Below are positions 11,435 to 21,420 of a DNA stretch of 64,000 bases, piece after piece. Every line of letters begins with the position of its first letter. The stretch's first letter is position 1. The notes under the pieces were generated by a model. The model had not been told where the DNA came from. It ran no database searches and saw only the letters and a list, made by a program, of their open reading frames with translations. Position numbers and translations under genes: made by a program. Source of the DNA: Artocarpus heterophyllus (taxonomy: Eukaryota; Streptophyta; Magnoliopsida; Rosales; Moraceae); NCBI GenBank assembly GCA_025403435.1, contig CM046347.1, forward strand, positions 22,456,597 to 22,520,596, given 5' to 3'.

Positions 11435-11930
11435 GAGGTTTTTACATAAATTTGCAAGTTTGTGATCATGTTATATGCATAAATTTTGTGATCTTAATCT
11501 CTCCAATGCTTGAATTAAATTTTATAGAGAGATGGCACTCTAGGTTTCTATATAATATATATGTTGTCATGGATTATATGGTGAATGTTTATTAATTAAT
11601 TATGGTTTATTAAATTATTGTTTAATTATTTATTAATTAATTAATACCGGTTATGGTTCCTTAGAGGTTAGAATGTGTATCTAGGTTTTTCGTGTAATTA
11701 GATGGCGGACTATCATCTCCGTCTAGGAATTATTATTTAATTTCTAATTTGTAAGAATTTTGTAATTAAATAATTATTCGGAGAAGGCGGAACGAGAAGT
11801 CGGAACTTAAAGATTGATGATGGCGCCTCCAGGTATTTCCTGAGTCTCTAATTTTATGTTTTTGAATTGTTGAAAATAAAATTGATGAATTGCATTAAAA
11901 TTGTATTTTCTGGATTGAGGGTTTTCTGCT

Positions 11931-12115
11931 CGGTCGGCATGCCGGACCTCACAGTTCGGCAGGCCGAAGGTCACAGATCGGCAGGTCGGACGTACGGTCC
12001 GGCAGGCCGACAGTGGGGCAGAAATTTTGGTGCTCTGACGGCAGGCCGAACCTTCATGTTCGGCAGGCCGAACCACCATGATCGGCAGACCGATCACCCA
12101 GATCGGCCTGCCGAC
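11931..12115. repeat. Leader palindrome array, eight units, copia A
   Basis: Eight units, such as GTTCGGCAGGCCGAAG, GTTCGGCAGGCCGAAC, GATCGGCAGACCGATC and GATCGGCCTGCCGACC, mostly with 6-base spacers and so a period of about 22 bp. One longer spacer of about 28 bases lies in the middle. Each unit can fold as a 6-bp stem with a 4-base loop in RNA, or bind a dimeric protein as DNA. Confidence 0.9.
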
Positions 12116-12616
12116 CAAGAGCAGCCAGGTGTCCAGAAAAGGTGCAATTTTTGATGCAGTTTTAATTTTATTTTTGGGACGATTCTGAGAAACATTAAAT
12201 TTGGATATGACCGGAAATATGAAGTGTTCGATTCATACGGGATTGAGGACTTGAAGATGGATATTACATGAAGAAGGATACAACTTGAGGATTCAAGAAT
12301 GAAGAATCGATAAATGTCTCGATTATTCTCTTGTAATCTTAGTTTTTTCTATTCTCTAGGGTGGAACCATAATATTACGGTTATTATTATTATTATGCTT
12401 GTAGCTTTGCTTGATTGCTTTGCTTGTCTGCATTATAATATGATTTACCATGTATATTGATAACATGTCGTATAGAATAGGGAGTGCCGCTCATATTAAA
12501 ATTGTTCATGCATAATTTTAAAATAAAACCTTGACTTCAAAAGATTGAGTGGGAGAAGGTTTTCGAAGAGAGAACCTAAGGCCTCCATCGTTGGTCCATA
12601 GGAAGAACATGATGGT

Positions 12617-12922
12617 CCCAACCCCTAGGAAGGGATTTCTATCATGTACCAGATTGGATCTCTGAAAGGATAAGGTATTTTAGTATGATTTATGATTGCA
12701 CACCCCTAGGTGGTGATTATAAATCATGGATAAAATATTAAAACGGTGGTTATACACTCACGTTAATTTTATTATTAACCTCCCCTAGGAGCTCTGTTAA
12801 TAAAATTAATGGCCAAAGAAACGATTATTAGTATATGCTGGATCATACGGGTCCTGGATGGCATATATTAATCAGGAGGGGATTCGTGTTCCTGATTGAA
12901 TTTGGCATGACTCCCCTAGGAG
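12617..12922 (+). other. Four leader hairpins with CCTA core, copia A
   Basis: The hairpins are at 12617-12634 (CCC AA CC-CCTA-GG AA GGG), 12701-12712 (CACC-CCTA-GGTG), 12780-12791 and 12911-12922 (both CTCC-CCTA-GGAG). The stems change in a compensatory way while CCTAGG stays fixed. B carries them at about 24057, 24177, 24257 and 24338 on the minus strand. C carries them at about 36372, 36450, 36528 and 36652. A role in RNA dimerisation or packaging is an inference. Confidence 0.65.
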
Positions 12923-13085
12923 CTTGTTGAATTCTGAGTTGGGAATTATCGTTGTAAGGTTGTGATATTTTCAAGGTTTTGACACATAAACACATTTGTA
13001 TGATTTTACATGATTGTGTTATCTTACTAAATTATTATATATGTTTGCTTATGTTTGGTATATGATTCTTTATTGTAGATTGAAA

Positions 13086-14009
13086 ATGTCTAAAAACGCT
13101 TTATCATCGATACTTGACAAAAACCAATTAACCGGTGAGAACTATAATGATTGGAAACGGAACCTGGACATCGTCCTTTCCTTTGAGAATCTGAAATATG
13201 TTCTGACAACTCCTTGTCCTCCCGAGCCTACGGGAGACTCAAGTAATGAGCAATTCCAAGCGTACGACCGCTGGAAAGATGCTAATGATCAGGCCCGCTG
13301 CTATGTTATGGCTAGCATGAATAACGTGCTGCAGGCTCAACACCAGGATTATGAGACTGCGAAGCAGATCTTGGATAATCTTGAGGACATGTTTGGAGGC
13401 CAGGCCATAACAAAGCGGCAAGGGGCGCTTCGAAAACTCTTAAACTGTAGACAGAGACCGGGGACATCTGTAAAGGAGCACATGATGTTGGTCATGGGTT
13501 ACCTCGCTGAGGCTCAAACCAATGGAGCCGACATCGATGCTGAAACTCAGATGACTATGGTCTTTGAGACTCTGTCTAAGGAATTTATTCCGTTTAGAGC
13601 TACTTTTAATCTAAGCAATAGACGGGATATGACCTTGACAGAACTGATGAAACAGTTACAAGAGTTTGAACTGCTGATCAGGGAGTCTCCTGCTGGTGGA
13701 GAGGCCAATATGGTAGCTGCTTCTGGTTCCAATCCTAACTCTGGGAATAGAAAGAAGCAACGGGCCAAAAGTGGGAAGTCTTCTATTCCTATTGCTACCA
13801 AGAGCAAGAAGAAGAAGAAGAAGAACCCAAAGAAGCTTAAGTGCTTCTTTTGTGGTAAGGTCGGGCATATAAAGAAGCATTGCAAGGACTTCCTTTCCAA
13901 GGGAGGTAGGTGTGATCTTCTATATTTAGAAACTTGTTTGGTTGAGGAATCCAGTGACATTTGGGTCATAGATTCCGGTGCAACTAATCATGTTTGTGTT
14001 TCTCTGTAG
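13086..14009 (+). pseudogene. Copia A gag and protease, ends in TAG
   Basis: Gag builds the particle and the protease matures the polyprotein. The start ATG at 13086 gives MSKNALSSILDKN, matching the starts in B and C; an upstream in-frame ATG at 13014 lies in leader sequence. Gag core motifs are NYNDWKRNLDIVL and TSVKEHMMLV. A Lys-rich stretch is followed by the zinc knuckle CFFCGKVGHIKKHC (residues 253-266, CCHC intact). The protease site is WVIDSGATNHV, with the catalytic Asp at residue 296. Translation stops at TAG 14007-14009, eleven codons after the catalytic triplet, so the protease is cut short. The same codon is TAG in B and TAA in C. Confidence 0.94.
13906..14009 (+). other. Putative 104-nt intron over the protease active site, copia A
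   Basis: The donor is GAG|GTAGGTG. The branch-point-like CTAAT lies at 13984-13988, about 22 bases before the acceptor. The acceptor is a pyrimidine-rich TTTGTGTTTCTCTGTAG|GG. The length is 104 nt, not a multiple of three: splicing would give Gag plus about ten residues and then a stop, removing the protease site. Element B has the same sites with the same 104-nt length. Barley BARE, an Angela-type element, is known to make a spliced Gag-only RNA; that this is the same device is an inference. Confidence 0.55.
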
Positions 14010-15608
14010 GGATTCAAAGAAACGAGAAGTCTACTTCGTGAAGACTTAACGCTTCGGATGGGCGATGGATCCTTGGTCTCAGCGGAAGCAGTGGGAGATG
14101 TCCATCTTTATTTTGATAATTATAGGAGTTTAATTTTGCGAGATTGTTTTTATGTTCCTAAATTTAAAAGGAATTTAATTTCTGTATCTTCTTTATTTAA
14201 AGACTCCTACGTGGTATCTTTTAATGAAAAAGTGGTGATTCGTAAAAACAAATCTTTTATCTGTTCTGGATGGATGCAAAATAATCTATATTTTATCAAA
14301 CCTAAGATGGACCTATTGCTTAATGCTGAGATAAATGATAATGACTCAAAAAGACTTAAAACTTCTCACTCTAATAAGACTTATCTTTGGCATTTGCGCC
14401 TTGGCCATATTAACCTAAATAGGATTCAAAGGTTGGTAAGGGATGGACCTTTAAGTCACTTAAAGGTGGAATCTATACCTCAATGTGAGTCTTGTTTGGA
14501 GGGTAAAATGACCAAAAGACCATACGGGTCTAAGGGCAATAGGGCCGAAGGGGTTCTAGAACTTGTGCATAGTGATGTTTGCGGACCGATGAACATCCGG
14601 GCACGAGGAGGGTATGAGTACTTCGTTACTTTTATTGACGATTACTCAAGATATGGGTATGTGTACCTAATGCACCACAAAAGCGAAACTTATGATAAGT
14701 TCAGGGAGTTTCGGGCTGAAGTGGAAAAGCAATTGGGTAGACCCATAAAGGCACTTCGATCTGATCGAGGTGGGGAATACCTTTCTGATGAGTTCTTGGG
14801 ACACTTGTTAGAGAATGGGATTTTATCCCATTTGACTGCGCCGGGTACTCCGTAGCAGAATGGCGTAGCAGAGAGAAGGAATAGGACTTTGTTGGACATG
14901 ATTCGGTCCATGATGAGTTATTCATCATTGCCTTTATCCTTTTGGGGATATGCACTACAAACCGCATGTTATCTTTTGAACAATGTGCCTTCAAAATCGG
15001 TCCCTAAAACTCCTCACGAGTTGTGGACAAGACGGAAGACATCCTTAAACCATATTCGCATATGGGGATGTCCAGCTCATGTCCTGTTTAAGGATCCGAA
15101 TAAGTTGGAAGCACGTTCAGAAGTTTGCGTGTTTGTAGGATATCCAAAAGGGACTAAAGGGGGTTATTTTTATAACCCAAAGGAAAATAAAGTTGTGGTT
15201 TCAACTAATGCAACTTTCCTTGAGGAGAGTTACATGAACAACTTTAAACCTCAAAGCAAAGTGGTGCTTGAGGAGTTGAGGGGTAATCCGTTTACTCCGG
15301 AGGTTCCGAACGAAACCATTCCGATCGGTGTAGAAAAACCAAACAAACCTGAACAACAACTTCAGGGGCTTCAGCGTAGTGGGAGGATCAGGCGTCAACC
15401 TGAGAGGTATATGTTTAATGGGGAGGTCTTTTTGGCTGAACCAGATGAACATGACAGGGATCCTTATACTTACGCAGAAGCCATGGAGGATGTTGATTCA
15501 AGACTCTGGACAGAGGCCATGAACATAGAGATGAAGTCTATGGAGACTAATCGGCTCTGGGAGCTTGTGGATCTTCCCAAAGGGGTAAAACCCATAGGGT
15601 GTAAGTGA
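14010..15608 (+). pseudogene. Copia A protease end and integrase (two stops)
   Basis: This continues the frame of gag. After the protease remainder (LRMGDGSLVSAEAVGDVHLY) come the zinc-binding part of integrase (LWHLRLGHINLNRIQ and CESCLEGK) and the catalytic core. The core has HSDVCGPMNI (first Asp), SDRGGEYLSDEF (second Asp) and, after a stop at 14853-14855, [15 protein letters not shown] (Glu). The stop replaces Gln, CAG to TAG. A second stop at 15606-15608 (TGA) falls at the Trp of the conserved WIYKRK. Between them, open sequence 14889-15608 covers the integrase C-terminal region ([21 protein letters not shown]). Confidence 0.93.
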
Positions 15609-17014
15609 ATTTACAAGAGGAAAAGAGGAGTGGATGGAAATTCGAAACCTTTAAGGCCAGACTGATAGCTAAGGGTTATACACAAAAGGAAGGAATCGAT
15701 TATGAGGAAACCTCTTCGCCTATAGCCATGCTTAAGTCCATCCGGATTCTCTTGTCCATAGCTGCCGCTCTCGACTACGAGATTTGGCAAATGGATGTCA
15801 AGACGGCTTTTCTGAATGGCTATCTTGATGAGTCCATTTATATGGAACAACCAAACGGGTTCAAGGTCGCGGGTCAAGAGGGCAAGGTTTGTAAGCTGCT
15901 AAAGTCTATTTATGGACTTAAGCAGGCTTCTCGTTCTTGGAACATAAGATTTGATCAAGTGATCAAGACTTATGGGTTCTCACAAAATGTGGATGAACCA
16001 TGTGTTTACAAACACATTAAGAATGGGAAGGTGGTTTTTCTACTACTCTATGTAGATGACATTCTGCTAATTGGCAATGACGTTGGGGCGTTGTCATCGG
16101 TCAAATTATGGTTGACCAAGCAGTTTGACATGAAGGACTTGGGTGAGGCTAATTTTGTTCTCGGTATCCAGATCTTTCGGGATAGGAAGAACAAAATGAT
16201 AGCTTTGTCACAGGCCGGCTACATAGATAAAATTCTCAGGAGGTTTGCAATGCAGGATTCTAAGAAAGGTGGGCAACCATCTAGGTCTGGAATTACTCTT
16301 TCTAAGAAAGACTCTCCAAAGTCTTATGAAGAAAGAGAATACATGAAGAAGGTACCTTATGCTTCGGCAGTGGGTAGTCTCATGTATGCCATGCTTTGCA
16401 CTCGACCAGATATTAGTTATGCGGTCGGGATTGTGAGTCGATTTCAGGCGGATCCAGGACCGAACCATTGGGTTGCGGTAAAGCATATTTTCAAGTACCT
16501 GAGAAGGACTCGTGGGTATATGCTTGTGTATTCGGGTGAGGATTTAACTCTTCTAGGATACACTGATTCGGATTTTCAATCCTGCCTGGATTCTAGGAAA
16601 TCGACTTCGGGGTTTGTGTTTACTCTGGGTGGAGGTGCCATCAGTTGGAGAAGTGTGAAGCAAGATTGCACTTCGGATTCAACGATGGAGGCCAAGTATG
16701 TGGCGGCTAGTGATGCTTCGAAAGAAGCAGTGTGGCTCCGCAAGTTCCTTGGGGATCTTGAGGTAGTTCCTGGTGTGGATAAAGCGGTATCACTGTACTG
16801 TGATAACAGTGCGGCGGTAGCTAATGCTAAGGAACCAAGATTTCACAAGAAGAGTAAGCATATTGATCGGAAGTATCATGTGATAAAGGACTTCGTTGAG
16901 AGCGGGCATGTCACGGTGTGCAAGATCGCGTCAGAGGACAATTTAGCTGATCCATTTACGAAGACACTTTCTGGGAGAGTCTACGAAAGGCATGTGGAAG
17001 CTATCGGGATGTGA
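15605..17014 (+). pseudogene. Copia A reverse transcriptase and RNase H
   Basis: An open frame of 469 codons that codes for most of RT and all of RNase H. A one-base loss near 15640 (in WKFETF) puts it in a different frame from gag and integrase. Motifs: [49 protein letters not shown], the active site YVDDILLIG (YVDD at residues 149-152), YTDSDFQSCLDSRKSTSGF, STMEAKYVAASDASKEAVWL and YCDNSAAVANAKEPRFH for RNase H. All catalytic acids are present. It ends at TGA 17012-17014, 26 bases before the polypurine tract. Confidence 0.95.
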
Positions 17015-17039
17015 AATTTGCAGTATTTACTCACTTAGT

Positions 17040-17052
17040 GCAAGTGGGAGAT
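17040..17052 (+). other. Copia A polypurine tract
   Basis: AAGTGGGAGAT lies immediately before the 3' LTR start TGTTAGAC, the usual position of the plus-strand primer. Confidence 0.85.
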
Positions 17053-19079
17053 TGTTAGACATGTATGCTCTAAGGAGTAAAAATGTAATACGTTTTTGGA
17101 GACATTTTTATCAATAAAGAATTTATTCATTTATATATACCAAATATTGTCCTCTTTACGTTCATATTTGTTGAATGTATGATAAGCAAACAGTAGTCTG
17201 AGACTGTCAGTCTAAACCTTAAGAGTTGGGCATATGATGGGATGATTATGCGGTAGACACGACTCTTAAGGTGATGGTCTAAAATATATCATCCGCAATC
17301 GAGGGAATAAAGTTGGGCGCTTTATTCATGTAAAGATTGTTATGTTGTCTATATCCCTTTTGGGAGATGGTTTGTCTTGGCCATCGGAGTTGGACTCCGT
17401 GAATAGAAACATTGGCGCGTTGTCATAGGTGACGATGTGTTGGATCGGGACATAAAGTGAATTGATTTGGATTAATAATTCTGTCTTGGCAAATCGATTC
17501 ACTTTAGACAATCATTTGTATTGTATCTTAATCCTGAGATGAATAATGGGCCCGTTGTCTCGATTTGTGTCTTTTGATGTACCAATGGGTGACTCCCACA
17601 TCTCTATAGTGGCATGCATGCCGGTACGTTGGAGGCATGACTCTTGGTAGCGTAGACTTGTTATTCATAGATATGGAATCCATAGCTCCTCTTTAGGAGT
17701 AATGATATCCTCTTATATGCGTTGTCCTGTAATTGGAAAACTGGAGCGCTCAACCATTTGGATACATAGGTGTAACCGAATGGTATACTATCTTTGGATG
17801 GTAAGTTTTCTAATGGTGAGACAATGGAACGTAAGATAAAAATAATCGGGAAGGTAAGACAGAACTTGTCCTTAAGCCGATTATGGATGATCATATGGGG
17901 ATACGATACACTATGATATGTCATGGAGACTTAGCTACACGAGCTTCGTAATTCTATAAAGTTCGAGAGTGCAGCTCCAAGCTTTTAGTGGAGTAGCGTT
18001 GGAGTTGATAATTGTGAAATGTATATCTGGGATATTGGGTTTCATAATTATCATGAGCTTGAACTTTATAGGTCCATTTTGGTCCCCTTTGCTAGCTCAC
18101 AAAATCCTGTAACGACACGGCGTGCTTTTCCAATAATTGGTGACTTATGTCGGATTTATCAGATTGGGTTAAAAGAATCAAATAATTCATGTCTGTTTAT
18201 CGGTTGAATTAATTATGTAAGAAATTAGTTCAAGATGAACTTGTTGAATTATGGCGTTCGGATAATTCTTGTCTGTTTATCGGTTGTTTTAATTTTGGAC
18301 AATTAGAACAAGATAAACTTGTAGAATTATTGTGAATTGATTTATTTTCTTAGAGATTATCTTGATAAAGTTTGTTTTGATCAGATATCTTTTCTATTGG
18401 GCTATTTGAATCAAAACTGAGACTTTATCCTTTAGAATCTCGGGTGGAAAATAAAAGATTCGCGGAGATTTTTTCTCGGCAATTCGGCATGCCGGATGAC
18501 ATGTTCGGCCTGCCGAACTGGCCAGTTCGGCCTGCCTATCACACAGTTCGGCATGCCGACCGCGACAGTTAAGATTACGCGTTTTTCACGCGTATCTTAT
18601 CAGATATTGATCCGAACTTGATTCTGTTTCGATTTTTGAGACCTAATCTGATATGGACTGACCCCAAGGACCAATAGGTATAAAAAGGGAGTGAGTCTAA
18701 TGATTTACTCAGATCAATTTGAGAGATTAAGAGTGATACTCTTCTAGTGAGCATCTGAAAACTCCCTGAGAGCTTTTGTTCACAAATCACGAACACTAGC
18801 TTTGGGTTCTCTCTATTGGTTGGAAGGAGAGTCACCGGTGGAAGAGCTGTACGTGTGAGCCCACACTCACTCCGGTTGTGGATAGAGAATAGCAAAGAAG
18901 ACCAGTTGGTTGAGGCTCTTCTGGAACGTTACTTCTCTACACAGGTCGCGGAGGTTCTTCGGCATACTGAGGTTAGTAAGATCTGTTTAATTTATACATA
19001 TAACATGTCAAACTTGTGTTTTTGGAAAATACTCTGATGAAAAATTTTAAAAATTCCGCTGCGCACTTTGTTTCCAACA
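17053..19079 (+). repeat. Copia A 3' LTR
   Basis: 2027 bp. Compared by eye with the 5' LTR it shows about 8 substitutions (for example near 17291, 17459, 18124, 18168, 18412, 18482, 18550 and 18878) and one extra A near 17842. Its palindrome array is at 18482-18563 and its TATAAAAAG at 18679-18687. It is followed by GTATC, the right target duplication. Confidence 0.96.
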
Positions 19080-19932
19080 GTATCCCCATATGATTATCCA
19101 TAATCGGCTTAAGGACAAGTTCTGTCTTACCTTCCCGATTATTTTTATCTTACATTCAATTATGTCACTATCAAAAAATTTACCATCCAAGGGCTGTATA
19201 CCATCGGTTACACCTATGTATCCAAATGGTTGAGCGCTTCAGTTTTTCAATTACAGGATAACACATATAAGAGGATATCATTACTCTTGAAGAGGAGCTA
19301 TGGATTCCATATCTATGAATAACAGGTCTACGCTATCAAGAGTCATGCCTCCAACATACTGGCATGCATACCACTATTAAGATGTGGGTGTCACCCTTTG
19401 GTATATCAAAAGACACAAGTCAAGACAACGGGCCCACTATTCATCTCAGGATTAAGATACAATATAAATGATTGTCTAAAGTGAATCGATTTGTTGAGAC
19501 AGAATTATTAATCTAAATCAATTTATTTTATGTCCCGATCCAACACATCGTCACCTATGACAACGTGCTAATGTTTTTATTTACGGAGTCCACCTCTGAT
19601 GGTCAAGACAAACCATCTCCTAAAAGGGATATAGACAACATAACAATCTTTACATGAATAAAGCACCCAACTTTATTCTCTTGATTGCGGATCTTATGAT
19701 TTAGACCGTCACCTCAAGAATCGTGTCTTTCGTATAATCTGTCCATCATATGCCTAATTCTTAGAGGTTTAGACTAACAGTCTCAGACTATTATTTGCTT
19801 AACAAACATTCAACATATATGAACGTAAAGAGGACAAGATTTGGTATATTAATAATGAATAAATTCTTTATTTATAAAAATGTCTCCAAAAACATATTAC
19901 ATTTTTACTCCTTAGGGCATACATATCTAACA
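19080..19932 (-). repeat. Copia B 3' LTR, second fragment
   Basis: This resumes the B LTR after element A. 19080-19084 is the second copy of GTATC, and the sequence then matches B's 5' LTR at about 26749-27602. It ends ATATCTAACA, the reverse complement of the LTR start. By eye it differs from the other B LTR at roughly one base in ten, so B is much older than A. Confidence 0.92.
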
Positions 19933-19974
19933 ATCTCCCACTTGCACTAAGTGAGTAAATACGACAAATCTCGT

Positions 19975-21420
19975 ATCCCCATAGCTTCCACATGCCTCTC
20001 GAAGACTCTCCCAGTAAGTTTCTTTGTAAATGGATCAGCTAAATTGTCCTCCGACGCAATCTTGCACACTGTGACATGCCCGCCCTCAACGATCACATGA
20101 TACTTTCAATCAATATGCTTACTCTTCTTGTGAAATCTTGGTTCCTTAGCATTAGCTACCGTCACACTATTATCACAGTACAGTGATACCGCCTATCCAT
20201 ACCAGGAACTACCTCAAGAACCCCAAGGAACTTGCGGAGCCACACTACTTCTTTCGAAGCATCACTAGCTGCCACATACTCGGCCTCCATCATTGAATCC
20301 GAAGTGCAATCTTGCTTGGCACTTCTCCAATTGATGGCATCGTTGCCCAGAGTAAAAACAAAACTTGAAGTCGATTTCCTAGAATCTAGACAAGATTGAA
20401 AATTCAAGTCAGTATATCCTAGAGGAGTCAAGCCCTCACCCGAATATACAAGCATATACCCTCGAGTCCTTCTCAGGTTGTTGAAAATATGCTTAACTGC
20501 AACCCAATAGTTCGGTCTTGGATCCGCCTGAAATTGACTTACAATCTCGACCGCATAACTAATATCCGGTCGTGTGCAAAGCATGGCATACATGAGACTT
20601 CCCACTGCCGAAGCACAAGACACCTTCTTCATGTATTCTTTTTCTTCATAAGACTTTGGAGAGTCTTTCTTAGAAAGAGTAATTCCAGACCTAGATGGTT
20701 GCCTACATTTCTTGGAATCTTGCATTGCAAACCTCTTGAGAATTTTATCTATGTAGCTGGCCTGGGACAAAGCTATCATTTTGTTCTTCCTATCCTGAAA
20801 GATCTAGATACAGAGAACAAAATTAGCCTCACCTAAGTCCTTCATGTCAAACTGCTTGGTCAACCATAATTTGACCGATGACAATGCCCCAATGTCATTG
20901 CCAATCAACAAAATATCATCTTCATAGAGCAGTAGAAAAACCTTCTTCCCATCCTTTATGTGTTTGTAAACACATGGTTCATCCACATTTTGTGAGAGCC
21001 CATAAGTCTTGATCACCTGATCAAATCTTATGTTCCAAGAATGGGAAGCTTGCTTAAGTCGATAAATTGACTTTAGTAGCTTACAAACCTTACCCTCTTG
21101 ACTGTGACCTTGAACCCGTCTGGTTGTTTCATATAAATGGACTCATCAAGATAACCATTCAGAAGAGCCGTCTTGATATCCATCTGCCAAATCTTGTAAT
21201 CGAGAGCGGCAGTTATACACAAGAGAATCTGGATGGACTTAACCATGGCTACAGGCGAAAAGGTTTCCTCATAATCGATTCCTTCCTTTTGCGTATAACC
21301 CTTAGCTACCAGTCTAGCCTTAAAGGTTTCGACCTTTCCATCCATTCCTTTTTTTCTCTTGTAGATCTATTTACACCCTATGGGTTTTACCCCTTCGGGA
21401 AGATCCATAAGCTCCCAGAC
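19975..21420 (-). pseudogene. Copia B reverse transcriptase and RNase H (decayed)
   Basis: Homologous to 15605-17014 of element A. Recognisable parts are [23 protein letters not shown] and WQMDIKTALLNGYLDES (21345-21073), the active-site region LLLYEDDILLIG (21016-20804) and RNase H (20779-20162), with DSMMEAEYVAASDASKEVVWL. The normal YVDD reads YEDD: the two Asp remain but Val is Glu. Stops and frame changes separate the blocks. The last part, down to 19975, holds the end of RNase H in broken frames. Confidence 0.9.

Larger units (their letters stand above)
11435..13085 (+). other. Copia A untranslated leader
   Basis: About 1.65 kb separate the primer site from the gag ATG. The leader is AT-rich except for an eight-unit palindrome array (11931-12115). 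It also holds four short hairpins with a CCTA core (12617-12922). Long structured leaders are typical of Angela/BARE-type copia elements, where dimerisation and packaging signals are expected. The same blocks are present in B and C and, eroded, in E. Confidence 0.85.
9394..19079 (+). mobile_element. Ty1/copia LTR retrotransposon A, complete (Angela/Tork-like)
   Basis: A structurally complete 9686-bp element: 5' LTR 9394-11419, tRNA-Met primer site, a 1.65-kb leader, one gag-protease-integrase-RT-RNase H frame (13086-17014), a polypurine tract and a 3' LTR 17053-19079. It is flanked by the perfect duplication GTATC (9389-9393 and 19080-19084). Integrase before reverse transcriptase defines copia. 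The long LTR and leader and the Gag sequence suggest the Angela/Tork group, which is an inference. The LTRs differ at about 8 bases and one indel by eye. The reading frame has three stops and one frameshift, so a functional protein set would have to come from elsewhere. It lies inside the LTR of copia B, a member of its own family, in opposite orientation. Confidence 0.96.

Noticed and set aside
11931..12115. Short regular repeats with spacers resemble a CRISPR array
   Set aside because: Units are imperfect palindromes of about 16 bp with spacers of only about 6 bases, they lie inside retrotransposon leaders and LTRs, and the DNA is plant. No cas gene is present.
13547..13969. 140-codon open frame antisense to copia A gag
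   Set aside because: It is the shadow of the Lys-rich gag frame: poly-Phe and poly-Leu come from the AAG repeats on the other strand.
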